Assembly: GCF_036785885.1 (NCBI RefSeq)
Contig: NC_092312.1
Location: 13,596,001 to 13,660,000 of the forward strand
Reading direction: 5' to 3'
DNA: 64,000 nucleotides
Source: Coffea arabica
Taxonomy: Eukaryota; Streptophyta; Magnoliopsida; Gentianales; Rubiaceae
Positions 1-11,976 of this stretch are shown in pieces. A model generated the notes under the pieces. That model was given only the letters and a program-made list of their open reading frames with translations, was not told the origin of the DNA and did no database searches. Both the position numbers and the translations under genes were made by a program. The first letter of the stretch is position 1; every line of letters starts with the position of its first letter.

Positions 1-373
1 AATTGTCATTAGAACTAAGATAAGAAGTATTATTAGAAGAAATTGTTTAGTGTATGATTTAAATAGAGCACAAAGTTATATGAATAGCTAGATTAATAGG
101 ACATGATTTTGTCTACAAATTTATACTATATATTAAAATTGTTTAACGGTAGAAATTAAAACATTAAATTCTAGACAAAAGAATAACTATGATTTATACA
201 TGATTTGTTCTTCTTTTGGAATGCATGAGTTGACCTACTTTATTAGTTCAGTCCTTTCAAGACTGCTGCACCTCTTTTTTTTTTTTTTTTTTTTTTGGAA
301 GTGAACATAGCATGAAAATTCCAAAGAAAGTTTAGAAATAAAAACTATTATGGTTTAGAGTCATCAAGAAGTA

Positions 374-561
374 TTCATATTGTGTTTGTTTGGATGGAGT
401 ATTATTTGAAATATTATTTGGAATAATTACTGTAGCACTTTTTGTGATATGATATATGTGAGATAAAAAGGTAATTGGGAATATAAAAAAGGTGGGTTGG
501 AAAATGTGTTTATGATACAAGCAACATATTATTTGGGATAATTTCACTATCAAAACAAACC
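374..561. mobile_element. MITE-like element
   Basis: The left end reads gtgtttgtttggat and the right end, reverse-complemented, reads gggtttgttttgat, giving short imperfect terminal inverted repeats about 190 bases apart. The interior contains the word 'ttactgtagcactttttgtg', which I associate from memory with a widespread family of small non-coding plant elements. I cannot fix the target duplication, so the superfamily is left open. The 73-codon minus-strand frame inside it is not considered a gene. Confidence 0.45.
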
Positions 562-2277
562 CAAAATGTTAGATTCACTTGGCCAATTTGCTTTTGGAAT
601 TCCAAATTTTCAAAATCATCTCAATTCTACTATAGAGAAAAAAAATTAATTCAAAAATTATCTTAATTTTCCATCTGAGCATTATCCTTCAATTCATACA
701 ATAAAGCCATAAAGAATGGAAGAACAACATAGGTGTATAGCCCATCATCTTGCAATCTTCCTTCGTAAAGGTCGAGATTGAGGTTTACCATTGCGGTAAA
801 GTTTTAGGACTACAATTTCATCGTACACATCACATGAATCAAAACCTACTTGTGCAAAAAGCTTTTGCATTATAATATGTCGGATTCAAGAACAAAAGGA
901 AAATGGTTGTTTCTTTTTGTCTTATTTTCATCGACCTTTTTTTTTTTTTTGAAACAGGAAAGGAAACTGGTCGAAGAACATGGGAGTGGTCGGACTGCAG
1001 ATGGAGGAAATAGGGCTCATGCAGGGGCTTCTCTAACTACGAGGTTAACTCACAGCAATGGACAAAATCACAACTAAGATTATAAGAAAATGATTGATTG
1101 CAATCCCATTTTCTGCCTCTTTAAATTATACTTGTGCGCCTGTCAAAGCCTCAAAGTATTGGTTTATTGACCTTAATAGACAGAAACAAATCCAAGATTT
1201 GCAAGATCTAACTGCTGATTAAACAAATTCAAGAAAGCATCATCATGAGAATCAGCATAGTTGACTTCACATCCCCAGTTGAATTGAATCTGGTTTGGTC
1301 TTATTTGACTGCATCTGTTTCCTTGGAATCAATCTCAGTGGCCTTTCACTTCCACCAATATTTACGTTACTTAAAATAATTCTTCCTTAACAAACTTTAA
1401 TCAGTTCATTAATTAGGACAGAAGTCACAGAACCCAACTGCTTAGCAACCATTGGTGTAACCTATCAGCAGAAAGAAAGGGATTGGTAAACTAAAAAATC
1501 TCAGATTTTTTTTTTCTTTTTCTTGTTTGGGTCTGTTTTGTTTGCTTTCTGTTCTTCTTATGACAGATGTTTATTGGACAATTATTAATGTAATGTTAAT
1601 ACATGCACTCATAGTGACTGTCACCTTTATATTTAAACATTTTTGTTAGTTATCTAAATATATTTAACAATTAACACCTGATAATAATATAACTATAGAG
1701 AGCGTTCACTTGCCACCCCTTAAATAAACTTTTTTTTCTTTAAATTTAATTTTATTGTATGGTATAATTGGTAAATTAACAAGACCAGATTCACAGTTAA
1801 GTACAGGATTCTTGTAAACTGACATGTTCATTTTGTGGTACAACCATGCATTCAATTAAGAACAACCAGGCAATCAAACATAGGTCCTCCTTTGTGACTC
1901 CATATAAGGCAAAAGATCCAATAATTTATGTTTAGTGTCCTTAATTTTCATAAGGTACATCATAGTGCTTATAAAAATCAGGAAACGCTATCGCTGTCTA
2001 TGTGCTAAGAGTTTCTACGGTTTCATTCATTGTTTACTTGTAAATATTTGACTAAACATATGTTTCTTCATTCAATGTTTTCCCAGAAAGACAAGTGACA
2101 AAACCGTGGCCATGTGCAAGCATTCAAAAAAAAAAAAGAAAAAGATAATAGTCTATAGTACGGAACCTTAATTACATGCTTAAACCTTCCAATTAAGCCA
2201 AAAAGTATATGGTTTTTTGGAGCAAGTTGTTCATCCACTATGATCAAAGCTTCTCTTATGCAAATTTGATATCAAGC

Positions 2278-2326
2278 AATTAGATAATCTTACATTACGA
2301 CAAAAAAAAATTAGATAATCTTACAT
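2278..2326 (+). repeat. Micro-insertion with poly-A between direct repeats
   Basis: The word aattagataatcttacat occurs twice, at 2278-2295 and 2309-2326, with a filler that is a few bases (tacgac) followed by a run of A. An exact target duplication around an A tail is the signature of target-primed retroposition that copied almost nothing but the tail. See the finding that groups four such sites. Confidence 0.5.
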
Positions 2327-2602
2327 GTTGTCCAATTATTAGAAGATTTCAAGAAATAAAGAGGCTTGAGTTAAAGTATAACCTGAGGGGAGTTATTTAT
2401 TTTCTTAGGCCCTAGTCGTTCGACTCCTAATCTCTCTCCCTTAACAACAAGTTAGTATGTCTTCAATATTAGTTCAAAGAAAGTTCACTTTTTTCAGTAA
2501 ATATAGGTGCATACCATAATGTACTATATCAGTCCCCCCCCCCCACTACCCCATTTCTTTGTTGGAAAAATGAACATTTTGTTATAAACTTATATATGTC
2601 GA

Positions 2603-2697
2603 TATTCGAGGGAGGGTTGGTTGGGTGGTAAAGTGTGAGAAATTGTGAAAAAGAGATCCTCAATTTAAAACCTCCCACTATGAAAAAATAGAAAAAA
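2603..2697 (+). mobile_element. SINE-like retroposon copy
   Basis: Reads GGGAGGG, then GGTTGGGTGG, a middle section, then CCTCCCACTATG followed by A-rich sequence. The same order (GGGGAGGG; TTGGGTGACTTGG-like block; GTATAAGTGAGAGGT; TTCGAAT-like B box; CTCCCACTTATACTA; A run) recurs at 9560, 14530, 21274 and 46080. The polymerase III box assignments are inferred. Confidence 0.4.
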
Positions 2698-2900
2698 AAA
2701 TGCTCATTATTTAAAAAAATTCCATATCAATAAGAAGTTAGTATTTACTCACCAAACCAAATCTGCCTTGGAAATATTTCTTGGTAAAAAATTATCAAGT
2801 TTTTGTAGCACCGTGATGATTCATCAGGGTCTCATTCTCTGCTAGGTTGTTTGGAAAGGCTTAATACCTCATTTTGGTAATAATAACCATTACTTAACCA

Positions 2901-3040
2901 TGTTTGGATTGCTATTTTTCCCTAAAAAATTTTTATATTTTCCATTAATTCATATTTCAATCATTTTTTCATCTCATATACATCAAATCATTACAATGCA
3001 TTTTTCTATAAAAAAAATTTTAAAACTAGTAATCCAAACG
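2901..3040. mobile_element. MITE with 18-bp terminal inverted repeats
   Basis: Left end gtttggattgctattttt (2902-2919) matches the reverse complement of the right end, gtttggattactagtttt (3022-3039), at 15 of 18 positions. The interior is AT-rich and non-coding. A related right end (aacaatccaaacg) occurs near 18065, and a related pair of ends at 30242 and 30400, so this is a small local family. Confidence 0.55.
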
Positions 3041-6000
3041 GGAGTTTCAAGGTACTAAAAGAAGACTCGTAATATAACACACAATATATTTTATCAGTGA
3101 GCAAGCTAGTTATAACTTGTAGTATTATTTGTTTGCCAAAGCTCCAGCATAGATTCGCATTGATGTAACCTCGTCATTTATGGCAGATGCATGAAGCGAA
3201 TCAATACAATGGGTTTGAGTACTGTTGCGATTTAATATGCCATCTTCAAGAAGCCATAACTTCATGAAACTGCTAGGGTAGGTGAATGAGCATTGTATTC
3301 GTATTTTTGTTTCTTCCTTCTTATTTTGGGTAGGTAGAATTTAGGAAGAGAGGGAAAATATAGTACTTTAAGGTTAAACCAAATCACCGATGTACTTTTC
3401 AGTAACTTTTAATGATTCTTACACATAATTTACTGACGGGAGATCATGGTAGAAAGATTTGAAGTCGAGTTTCAAATAAGAGAAACAAGCTTTATTACTT
3501 GACCCAACTCGATTTGCATTTGGATTTTTTTGTTGTTATTGGAACATCATCCTAAAATCCTCACATAGCGCACGTAGTGCACATAATTAAATTGATTAAT
3601 TTTATATACATTAACAGTGTATACATTGTCATGTTTGAATGAATGTCACATCAATTAAATTTACATTTCAAATCTAAATTCTACATAAGTGGCATTCATC
3701 AAACTATAATAGTGTATAAACTGATAATGTATATAAGATTTAGTCTAATTAATTACCTAAACTTGAAGTACTTATGGTTATGCTATCAAAAAGATCATAG
3801 TCCATCTATAGCATATATTTTTCAGCGTGTGAATGTGTTACCTATAGCATAATGAACCTTCTCAATTCTTGATCAGGAAAAGCATCTCATCATAAGAAAC
3901 AGATGACATCAAGAAAGGCTGACTCAAGAGGGATTCTAATTGTACGCGAACACATTTAGTGTTGATTCGAGAAGGAATAAAAAGAAAAGAAAAATATAGA
4001 AATGCTTTCTGATTTTTTTTCCTAGAAAAAATTGTTTTTATTTTCAACCCTGCGTGCTTGATCGACCATTAACAATTAATTTATTTTTTTTCATTTTTTT
4101 GTGCTTTCATTTTTCTTTGCAGTTGTGTCACTTGCAATTAATACCAATAACTAAAACAAGCACATAGGTTCTTGCATTGGGAAAAAAAGTACATGTTAAA
4201 ACACACTCACTCAGCCATCATGTAAAATAGTAATGACGTGTCACTTCCTTATAAAAATTTATGTGTTCGAATTTCATTAGCGATGTAAGAAATGAATTGT
4301 ATGCTCGAATCTCATTGGGCAATGTGAGGACTGTATTAGTGAGTAATCTGTAAGATCACCTGTAAGCAATTTTTGGTCTTTGAAACATGTGTTGACCCAT
4401 AATAGTGACCGGAGACAAAACAATCCAAATTATTTTTTATTATCCAAAAAAATAAAAATAAAAATAAATAAGCACTCACCCAAGCAATTCCAATTTTTTC
4501 ACCTTTCTATTATAAAAACACCAAGACAAGGTAAATCTATCTTGTTTATAAGTAGGCTGACCCCTGTTCAGAAAATTTAAAAGCCACTAATTATATACAC
4601 TTTATGATACACCCGTTGTTAGTGCTAGCTTTTGCGGAATTTTGGTGTCCATTTCTTGTTTTATAAAATAATAATACAACCTTAATGGTCATTTCCACAG
4701 GTTTCAAAGTAGCATTGTCAAATGCTGAATCAATTGCACCTTTTATGGAGAACATGATACCTAAATCCTAAATGTCGGGTCTCGCTTTCAATGAATAGAG
4801 CCAAAGACATAATCATGATACTCTAAAAGAAAGAAGCAATGCAATCTAGCTACTATCTTTTTTCTTCTCTTGCATCCCCAAAAATACGTTGCAAACTTTA
4901 TCAGATTGATTAACCACACATTAGTAGAACTAATTGGACAAAAGAAATGATAGTAATACACGTCTAATTACAATGGTCTTTTGCATTTGATAGCAACCTA
5001 ACATAATTCAATTGGCTGCAGAAAACGTTGCTTTCTAAACCAGAAGTGATCATTGATTTGCGGGGACACAAATAAAGGACCAGAGTAGTGTCATTTATCC
5101 CTCAGATTTTGAGCTTCAGAAAGTTGCTAAATTATACACCTGGCTGAATCGAGAATTGAACTGGATATGAAGATTCAAGAGGGATGGTGACAAATTTCAG
5201 AATATCATCCTGCCCTACTAATAAGACTATGACTTGACTTGTAGGGTTGGTTATGGTATCCCTGATATTTTAATGGTAATACCAAAATTTGATTGCAAAT
5301 TTCTTCTAACCACGTTTTCAAATTAAATCTACATTATTGTTTATATAGAGTCTAGACAAATTCAGCTCTTGATGAGAATTGGTCCATGACTTGATATTTT
5401 GATTTAGGATTTATTATTTTGATGAGAGTCTAGACATATTTTGTTTATATAGAGTATGGACAAATTCTTAGATATTTTGATTTAAGATTTACCCTCCTTC
5501 CATGTCAAACAATATTTTAGCAATGTCTTTTATTATTATTATTATTATTGGCTATACATATAGCATATGGATTTTGATGCATGAAGAATCATTGGAAGAG
5601 TTATGGCTTGATGGCATTTTTATTTTTCAACTTATAGTAAAATGGCTGATGGTACTTAAATGTTGCTAATATCTCTACGGAGATCAGGATTTCAGTTCAT
5701 TTAATTTCAAGGAATAAAGAGAATCCAAAAAAAAAAAAAATAGGAAACAGATGCGAATTGTCAGATAAGACCCCAAAAATTACCAACTGAAATAATGAGG
5801 AAATAGAATTGACAATAGATTTTTCCATCATCATTTTCATTTACATACTTCCTTAAAATAAATTACATCAAAATAAATTAAATAGAAATACCCTGTTAAG
5901 TATTTCAAATATGCAACTTAGTATGATGAAAGATAATCATGTAGAAAACAAAATCTACAACTACAACAACAATTATCCTCACGTCCGATGTTTCCAATTT

Positions 6001-6045
6001 CGAGTTCTTATCATATAAATACACATCTAAAAGCTTGGGGGCAAT

Positions 6046-6048
<3 letters not shown>

Positions 6049-6109
<61 letters not shown>

Positions 6110-6123
6110 CATACGTACGTGTA
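6049..6123. repeat. (AT)n microsatellite with (ATGT)/(ACGT) flanks
   Basis: About 45 bases of perfect AT repeats are flanked on the left by catacatacat and on the right by gtatgtacatacgtacgtgt, so the whole tract is nearly self-complementary and could extrude as a cruciform. Length is likely polymorphic. Confidence 0.9.
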
Positions 6124-7164
6124 TATTGATGAGATAGAAATCAGATTAAAATCTATTGTTAGAGAATTTTAACTCCCAACCCAATACATCCACATTCAAG
6201 TTACTTTGAGCCAAAGAAAAAAAAAAGTCAATTTCAACTCCTTGTCAAAAAATAATTTTAAATTTTTTTAGGTTCAATAAATATTTGAAATACAGAGATG
6301 CAGGTCAATTGTATTGTTATTATTTTTATTGCATCTGCGGATTATGGTTTGGGCCAGATAATGGTTTGGGAAGCTTTTGCTGCAATTCTAATGGAGTTTG
6401 AGTAATTGCCTTTGCAATGTCATATTCACCTGATCACCTTAACTTTCCAGTGACAGGTCCAGCGTAAAGTCTCTGTGGAACCATGTTCTAGATAATATGT
6501 ACGACATAATTGACAATTCAAGAATTGGTGGATTTGTGCAGAAAAATAATTTTTATTTGATTTTTCTTTTCAGATGAATTACATTGACTTTCCTATAAAA
6601 AATTAGAAAGAGTTATCCCATATTGATATGATCTTTGGAGTTTCGACAATTTTTGTTTACAATTGCTGGTCTGAAATAGTAAAAAGATTTGCCTCTTAGT
6701 AATAATATAATCCTTGGTTAGCTCTTTGTTAACAATTGCAGGTCTAAAATAATCTCCCTTAATTAGATTCTAAGAGTTTTCTTCCCCCTACGTTATCATA
6801 AGGCCGGCTTGTATCACAAAAAGAAAAAGAAAAGAATATAATTAATCTTTTATACATTATCACTGGGGCGAAAAAATTATTTTCATGGGATGGTGTAGAT
6901 TTTCTCAACATGTGCAAGAATAATTTGTAGTATTCAACAAGGATTATATGTTTAACCCTTAAACTACTTCTCTAAAGATGTTCTTAGAGTGATAGTACGT
7001 AAAACAATTAATCTTGAGAGTAGGTTCTTACAGTGGAAGTGTATAAAAAATTAATCTTAGCAGTAACCTTGTTGGGTGCGTTTCAGTGTAACCAACTGGT
7101 GGAAAATCTTGGGATTATCAATAAAAGAAGCAAGTTTACTTTAAAAAAAAATTTAATCTTAGAA

Positions 7165-7330
7165 GTGTCCTTGGATTATTTATGTTGGTTCATGTCAAGT
7201 GGATGTAAAAAAAAATATCGATCCTCCAATAATTTGTTCTAGTTGAATTTGCTCCCGATGCTACCAACTACTATAAAAAAAAATAGAGGAAAGTCAGAAA
7301 AAGATATAATCGCTCTACCATTGCATGTGC
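7165..7330 (+). repeat. GH17-upstream repeat block A, copy 1
   Basis: Shares an ordered set of words with 9655-9800 and 11490-11640: a 'tttatgttggttcatgtca' type block, 'gtggat', 'gctaccaactact', an A run, then a 'gcatgtgctag' or 'cacatgccat' type end. It marks the upstream flank of a duplicated GH17 unit. Similarity was judged by eye and is clearly imperfect. Confidence 0.45.
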
Positions 7331-7574
7331 TAGTGTCAATTTCACTTTGAAATTTGATAGATCCGTTGAGTTCGAATTTCTTCAACTCTGATATGCAATT
7401 AGGATTTACGAATCATTTTGCTCTTTGATCTCAAAACTTGACTTTATCATTTTATCCTCCTGAATCCATTCTCTCTTGCCTATTATAGAATTCGAGCAAG
7501 ACTTGTCTATCTATAAAATTTCTGTTTTGCATCTTAAAATCCCGTTTCAAATTCTCTAAATCCAGTCCAAGAAT

Positions 7575-8730
7575 GTGGTTTTACTCGCTCAGTATCTGCT
7601 GTTTTCTCTCTTAGCCTTTGTTTTTCCATCATTTCATGCAAATGGCACACCTCATAGTGGGGTATGCTGTGGCACTATGGGAGACAACCTCCCAACTCCA
7701 CCAAAAACAATACAAATCCTCCAAAAACTCAATGCCACACAAATCAAACTCTACAATCCAAATCAAAAGATGCCCTCAAAGGTAGCAAGCTCCAAATCTT
7801 GGTTATGGTCCCAAATGAGCTCATTATCAATATTTCATCCAATCAAACTCTAGCTGATCAATGGGTCCAAAACAACGTGGTCCCTTACTATCCTCTTTCA
7901 ATGATCCGTTACATCCTGGTAGGAAATGGAGTTTTAAGTAATTTATGCAAACCAATATGGTTTTATCTTGTCCCAGCCAGCAAGAAGATCCATCAATCAG
8001 TGAAAAACTTTTGGTCTCAACAACCTTAAAGTTGGAACCCCACTAGGCATGGATGTTATGGAGTCTTCGTTTCTTCTACCCTCCAATGGCACGTTCAGGT
8101 CTGACATTTCAGACGAAGCCATGATTCCAATGTTACATTTCTTGAATCAGACCTTAAGTCTTATATGTTCATGGATGTGTACCCTTATTTCGACCGGGTA
8201 TCAAAGCCCAACAGCATTAACCTCGACTATGCATTGCTAAAAAGCCGAAATATTACCTTCAAGGATCCCGTCCACTAACTGGCTGGACCAAATTCTTGAT
8301 TCGGTCATTTTTGACATGCAGAAACTCGGGAGTCCAACTATTCCGCTATTCATTGCTGAAACAGGCTGGCATAGTGATTAGCGCGCTGTTGCAGGAGACG
8401 AAATTTATCCAGTGCACACTCTCAAATAGCGATTACGAATTCCCTTGTCAACAACAAAAAAACCGGTTGGCGTAGTGGTGGTGATATGGATCAAATTGAA
8501 GCTAGCATTTATAATAACGCTGCCACATGTAACCGGAATGTGGTCAAAAATTTCACGGCCATGCCTTCTGTAAGAACGCGGGCCAGACCAGGGGCAAACA
8601 TTTCAGTCAGTGTCTTCGCTTTGCATAATGAAAATCAAAAGCCCGGTCCAGGTACCGAGAGCCATTTTGGGTTGTTATACCCGAATGAAACAATTGTTTA
8701 TGACATAGATTTGTTCGGGCAGACATTACT
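7575..8730 (+). pseudogene. Decayed GH17 beta-1,3-glucanase
   Basis: Colinear with the intact glucanase at 11977 from the signal peptide to about residue 355. Several lesions make it dead. The start region reads GTG in frame, with the only nearby ATG (7573) out of frame. Frameshifts lie near 7770, 8010-8030 and 8155-8170. In-frame stops follow the PSN/FKDP region around 8274. The general-acid motif VGNE has become VGNG (GGA at 7928-7930). An 83-base insertion splits the nucleophile motif after ETGW. Similarity to the intact gene stops near 8730, in the codons matching DLSGHTP, so the whole X8 domain is missing. The downstream AT-rich sequence is full of tcga/ctcg words and looks repeat-derived. 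Homology also extends about 75 bases upstream into the leader, so this is a DNA-level duplicate, not a retrocopy. Confidence 0.9.
8359..8477 (+). mobile_element. Short SINE-like insertion in the GH17 pseudogene
   Basis: An 83-base filler (8377-8459) lies between imperfect 18-base direct repeats: aaacaggctggcatagtg (8359-8376) and aaaccggttggcgtagtg (8460-8477), 15 of 18 identical. The filler has a B-box-like gattacgaattccc and ends in caacaacaaaaa, that is, an A-rich tail abutting the second repeat. The intact paralogue at 11977 lacks it, so the pre-insertion state is known. Poly-A plus target duplication suggests retroposition; the source family is not recognised. Confidence 0.5.
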
Positions 8731-9148
8731 TGTATTCAAATCGAATAGAGTTCTAATTTTTCTTATTCATGCTCGATCGAATACCTTATCAATTAATTCA
8801 AATTTGACTAAAATTCGATCAATATCAAGTTCGAGTCAAATTTTCAATCGAGCTCCTCGCGAGTCCAGGTTGAATAGTTAAATTAAATTACACCCCTAAG
8901 GCACACTTAAAGTAAAAGCTATTATCTAACATATTTCTGTGCCTACAGTGAGAATATACGTAAGGACAACAATGTACATAACCGAAAATTTCAAGATAGA
9001 ATTTGAATGTTCTATGGAGAGCAAGAAAATAAAATGTCGGTGTTAGTGGCGATTTTAGAATTTCCTTTTACAAGGGTAGTATTAGAAAAATATACAGTGA
9101 TAGGATTAAGTAACACCAACAATTGTTTTTGCATCACATTATATTACT

Positions 9149-9570
9149 TTCATTCATCGATGATGGAAAGTTTGTGGAAGTGCTGAAATTGTCAAAAGTG
9201 AATGCTTTGGTCGCGTCAAAATGAATATAATTCATCGTTGCACATGCAATTACAACGTTTTCAATCTTTTTTCCTGTCTGACCCTTGTTAAATACTCAAC
9301 TTCTGGAGAGCTTTATGGCGGGGAAGGTGGAGTTGTTTGTGCTGCAATATCATCGAGGGAAGGCAATTTCTGTTTAGAAAGCAAATGTATCTGCATAAGA
9401 AAATCAAATGTAACTCGAGGCTCTGTAGCTTATTTTGGAATGTGATTCAGATTCCGCTGTCTCTTTTTAGAACTTTGGTCTCGACTCCTGACCAACTCCT
9501 TCTGACAAGAAAAAAAATTGTTAATATGACAAAAGTTAAGAAAAAAAAAACAGAGGAATTATGACGGGGG
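9149..9570 (+). repeat. Block B, copy 1 (downstream of GH17 pseudogene)
   Basis: Colinear with 10084-10885. Shared landmarks in order: cattcatcgatga(t/c)ggaaag; catcg(t/c)tgcacatg; a ctggaga(g/t)cttta block followed by gcggggaaggtgga; then tagct(t/c)att(t)... and ctaaccaact/ctgaccaact-ccttctga, with a trailing A-rich segment. The second copy is longer because it carries an internal duplication and a MITE. Short frames here (9221-9564) are not credible genes. Confidence 0.5.
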
Positions 9571-9640
9571 AGGGAATATAAGTAAGAATTTCCGAATTCA
9601 AACCTACCCATTTACACTAAAAAAAATATTGTAAATATAC
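9560..9640 (+). mobile_element. SINE-like retroposon copy (short)
   Basis: Reads gacgggggaggg, ataagtaagaatttccgaattcaaacc, ccatttacacta and an A run. The order matches the SINE-like family at 21274, with a B-box-like tccgaattcaaac. It is truncated relative to the others. Confidence 0.4.
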
Positions 9641-9654
9641 CTTAACAAATTTTG

Positions 9655-9800
9655 TGAGTATAAAAATATTGATGCTTCAATGGTTTATGCTAGTCTTCGT
9701 GTCACATGGATTTCTCGCTAAGGTACCAACTACTCGTAAAAAAGAATTGATTGAAATAAAAGAAGACACAATAACAATGCAATTCCACATGCCACTAACA
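9655..9800 (+). repeat. GH17-upstream repeat block A, copy 2 (orphan)
   Basis: Shares the 'tgtcacatgga', 'gctaccaactact'-like, A-rich and 'caattccacatgccact' words with the flank of the intact GH17 gene at 11490-11640. No glucanase body follows: the next 350 bases are unrelated, and a second block B begins at 10084. It therefore looks like a duplication unit whose gene was deleted. Confidence 0.45.
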
Positions 9801-9815
9801 ATTGCCCTTTGTAGT

Positions 9816-9905
9816 TTAATCCTCTTCTCCATTAAATTTGACTTTTTTTTTTTATTTTTAACCCATTGTAGTTTAATCCTCTTGTCCGTTAAATTTGACT
9901 ATTTG
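9816..9905 (+). repeat. Two-unit direct repeat
   Basis: The segment tgtagtttaatcctctt followed by ...ccgttaaatttgac occurs twice back to back, separated by a T-rich spacer, with a unit of about 55 bases. It lies inside the decayed GH17 duplication zone. Confidence 0.7.
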
Positions 9906-10083
9906 TTTTTTTCCAACAACAGAAGGATGAAATTTAAGCAGCGAGAACGAGATAAGAAATTAGAATTCAGAATCTCTAAGAGATCTCAATCCTAACCACT
10001 AGACTAAAACCTCTCCAGATTTTAAATTTGACATTCTTCAAGTTTCGTGGGAGAAAAAAAAATGAATTCTAATCGCTATCGTT

Positions 10084-10885
10084 ATTCATCGATGACGGAA
10101 AGGTTGTCAGCTGCCACGCCGAAATTAGTACTCCTGCTTAAAATTCCACTTCAGGGACTCTTAAACACGTCAAAAAAGTACAAAATTTATCGCTGCACAT
10201 GTAAATACAGCATTTGCTATATCAAGAATTCCTACTGCCGATGGCAAAGAGAGTTGATGCTTTAACTTTTCATACTTTTCATATTCAACTGCTGGAGATC
10301 TTTATTGCGGGGAAGGTGGAGGTGTTAGGATGCAACATTTGTCTTTAGACCGAGTTCTTATTCCAATTGCCCGGTTGAAAAGATTAAACAATGAGATGGG
10401 AGACAAAGTGAATTTTGTGAAACTAAAGTGTGGATGAAAAATGGAAATCAAATACAATCAAGTGTCGGAAAATGATATTAACACTTTTCAAAAAATTTCA
10501 AATGCTTCTTCCCCTCCTTTGCATGAAATGAAGTTTGAGGAGCGTCTAAAGTTTTTTGAGAAATACTGCTGATATCATTTTCCTTAAGTGTCTCACTAGC
10601 TGAATTCATAGTGTGATAAATAAGAGTCATCTGCCAATTGCCCGTTGGAAAGAAAGAAAATAAGGAGGGGGATAAAGTGAGTTTTGTGAATAACAATGTG
10701 GACGCAGAAGGGAAAACAGATGCAATTTAAGGGTCTCTATAGCTCATTTCAGACTGAGATCATCCAAGTCTCGATGTATCATTTTCCAATGCTATTTTTC
10801 TTTATTCCTAACCAACTTCTTCTGAAATGTGCATTTATTAATAGCATAAAAGAAAAAGATAAAGGAAAAAAATGAAAATGGAGGC
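10084..10885 (+). repeat. Block B, copy 2
   Basis: The second copy of the sequence found at 9149-9570. Its middle (10346-10740) is extra: it contains a 73-base internal duplication (10360-10433 and 10631-10703, sharing ccaattgcccg and gacaaagtga/gataaagtga words) and a MITE between them. No protein-coding gene is recognised. Confidence 0.5.
10467..10583. mobile_element. Mutator-like MITE
   Basis: The ends are inverted repeats: both begin GGAAAATGATAT, and similarity continues to about 30 bases through an xxTTTC-AAAAAA segment. The element is 117 bases and is flanked by 9-base repeats tcaagtgtc (10458-10466) and ttaagtgtc (10584-10592), 8 of 9 identical. A 9-base duplication and G-starting ends fit Mutator-like elements. 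Assignment rests on these lengths only. Confidence 0.6.
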
Positions 10886-11489
10886 ACTAAAGAGTTTTTT
10901 TTTTTAAAAAAAAAAAAAACTAGAGATTTTGTTGAAATTGTGCCTAAGTTGTCATACTACACTAATTACATCATTATCAATATACTCAATGGATAATTCT
11001 TTGTTTATATTGGTGATCTGGAATAATATATTCTTAGCCTCTAATTGGATTTTAAGAGATAAGTTTTACACATTGATCTCTTACATAACAAAGAGAAAGA
11101 AAATTAAAAAATTTTTGAGGATATGAAAATATGGATTAATCTTTTACATAACATTAGTGAAAAAACATCTTTACATGAGTAGGAATAGATTTTACTGCAT
11201 GCGTTATAATAACTAAAATTACTATTTCTTATATTGAAATTGTAAAGAATTTTTAGGTTAGACCAAAATGCAAGACACATAATTTCTTTTTAAATTTCAA
11301 ATTCTGTTCATTCACATGACATGCCTGTGCACCTATTGTACAAAAAAATTTTCATTGCTAGTGTAGAAAAAATTTAGCTAAACTGTTTAGTGTAGAATTC
11401 GACATCTGTTTGTGTCGTGCATCGAGCTAAACTTGGTTGTGTAAACATGTTTTCTCAGATTGATAATGAATCGAAGATTTATCATGATC
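10886..11489. other. AT-rich spacer
   Basis: Nothing recognisable apart from an inverted T-run/A-run junction near 10899-10919 that could form a hairpin. No gene-like frame. Confidence 0.5.
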
Positions 11490-11640
11490 CTTTATTTATT
11501 TATATTAGTTCATGTCACATGGACTCCCGCTGGCACTTGCTACCAAAATAGAAAAAAAAAAATCAAATAAAAAAGAAGATGCGAGTCAAAGAAGAGACGC
11601 AAATCACACTGCAATTTCACATGCCATTATTTTCTATCTA
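11490..11640 (+). repeat. GH17-upstream repeat block A, copy 3
   Basis: The upstream flank of the intact glucanase gene, matching 7165-7330 and 9655-9800 in word order (ttatattagttcatgtcacatgga; gcttgctaccaaa; A run; gcaatttcacatgccatt). Promoter elements of the glucanase probably lie between here and 11976. A clear TATA box is not seen at the expected position: the pseudogene has ctataaaat near 7513, whereas this copy reads ctatagacaac. Confidence 0.45.
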
Positions 11641-11976
11641 TACCATGTTCAAGTATGATTCTTGTATTCAAAAGAAAAAAGGGAAGAAGAAAGTATGATT
11701 CTTGCGATTTGCATTTGACTTTCTTTTTAGTTGTAAACTGCTGCCAGATCTGTGATCCATTATAGGATTCAGAATTCTCCTTTATCAGGGCTAGAATCAA
11801 TTCACCGAGGGCCAAAACCTGATTTCTCTTTGCTTCTCTCGAGTTCAGTCTTTTCCCTGCCTTCATTTCAGCTTTTGGTTTTAATCCTATTGCAGAACAT
11901 GAGCAAGATCACTTGTCTATAGACAACAATTCTTGTCTTTCAATTTAAATCCCATCTCAAGTCTCCAATTCTCCAA

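Larger units (their letters stand above)
1..7160. other. Gene-free left flank
   Basis: No open reading frame here resembles a known protein; the short frames are AT-rich and compositionally biased. The stretch holds two MITE-like elements, a SINE-like copy, a small poly-A insertion between direct repeats, a long AT microsatellite (each listed separately) and a local imperfect duplication near 5338-5410 and 5432-5490 that shares the words 'tatatagagt' and 'attttgattta'. There is also an 11-base C run at 2534-2544. Confidence 0.6.

Noticed and set aside
8365..8450. tRNA gene
   Set aside because: A-box and B-box-like words occur, but the spacing and stems do not make a cloverleaf; the retroposon-like insertion reading fits better.
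9654..9995. 113-codon plus frame
   Set aside because: Runs through duplicated non-coding flank sequence and a T-rich tandem repeat; no motif.
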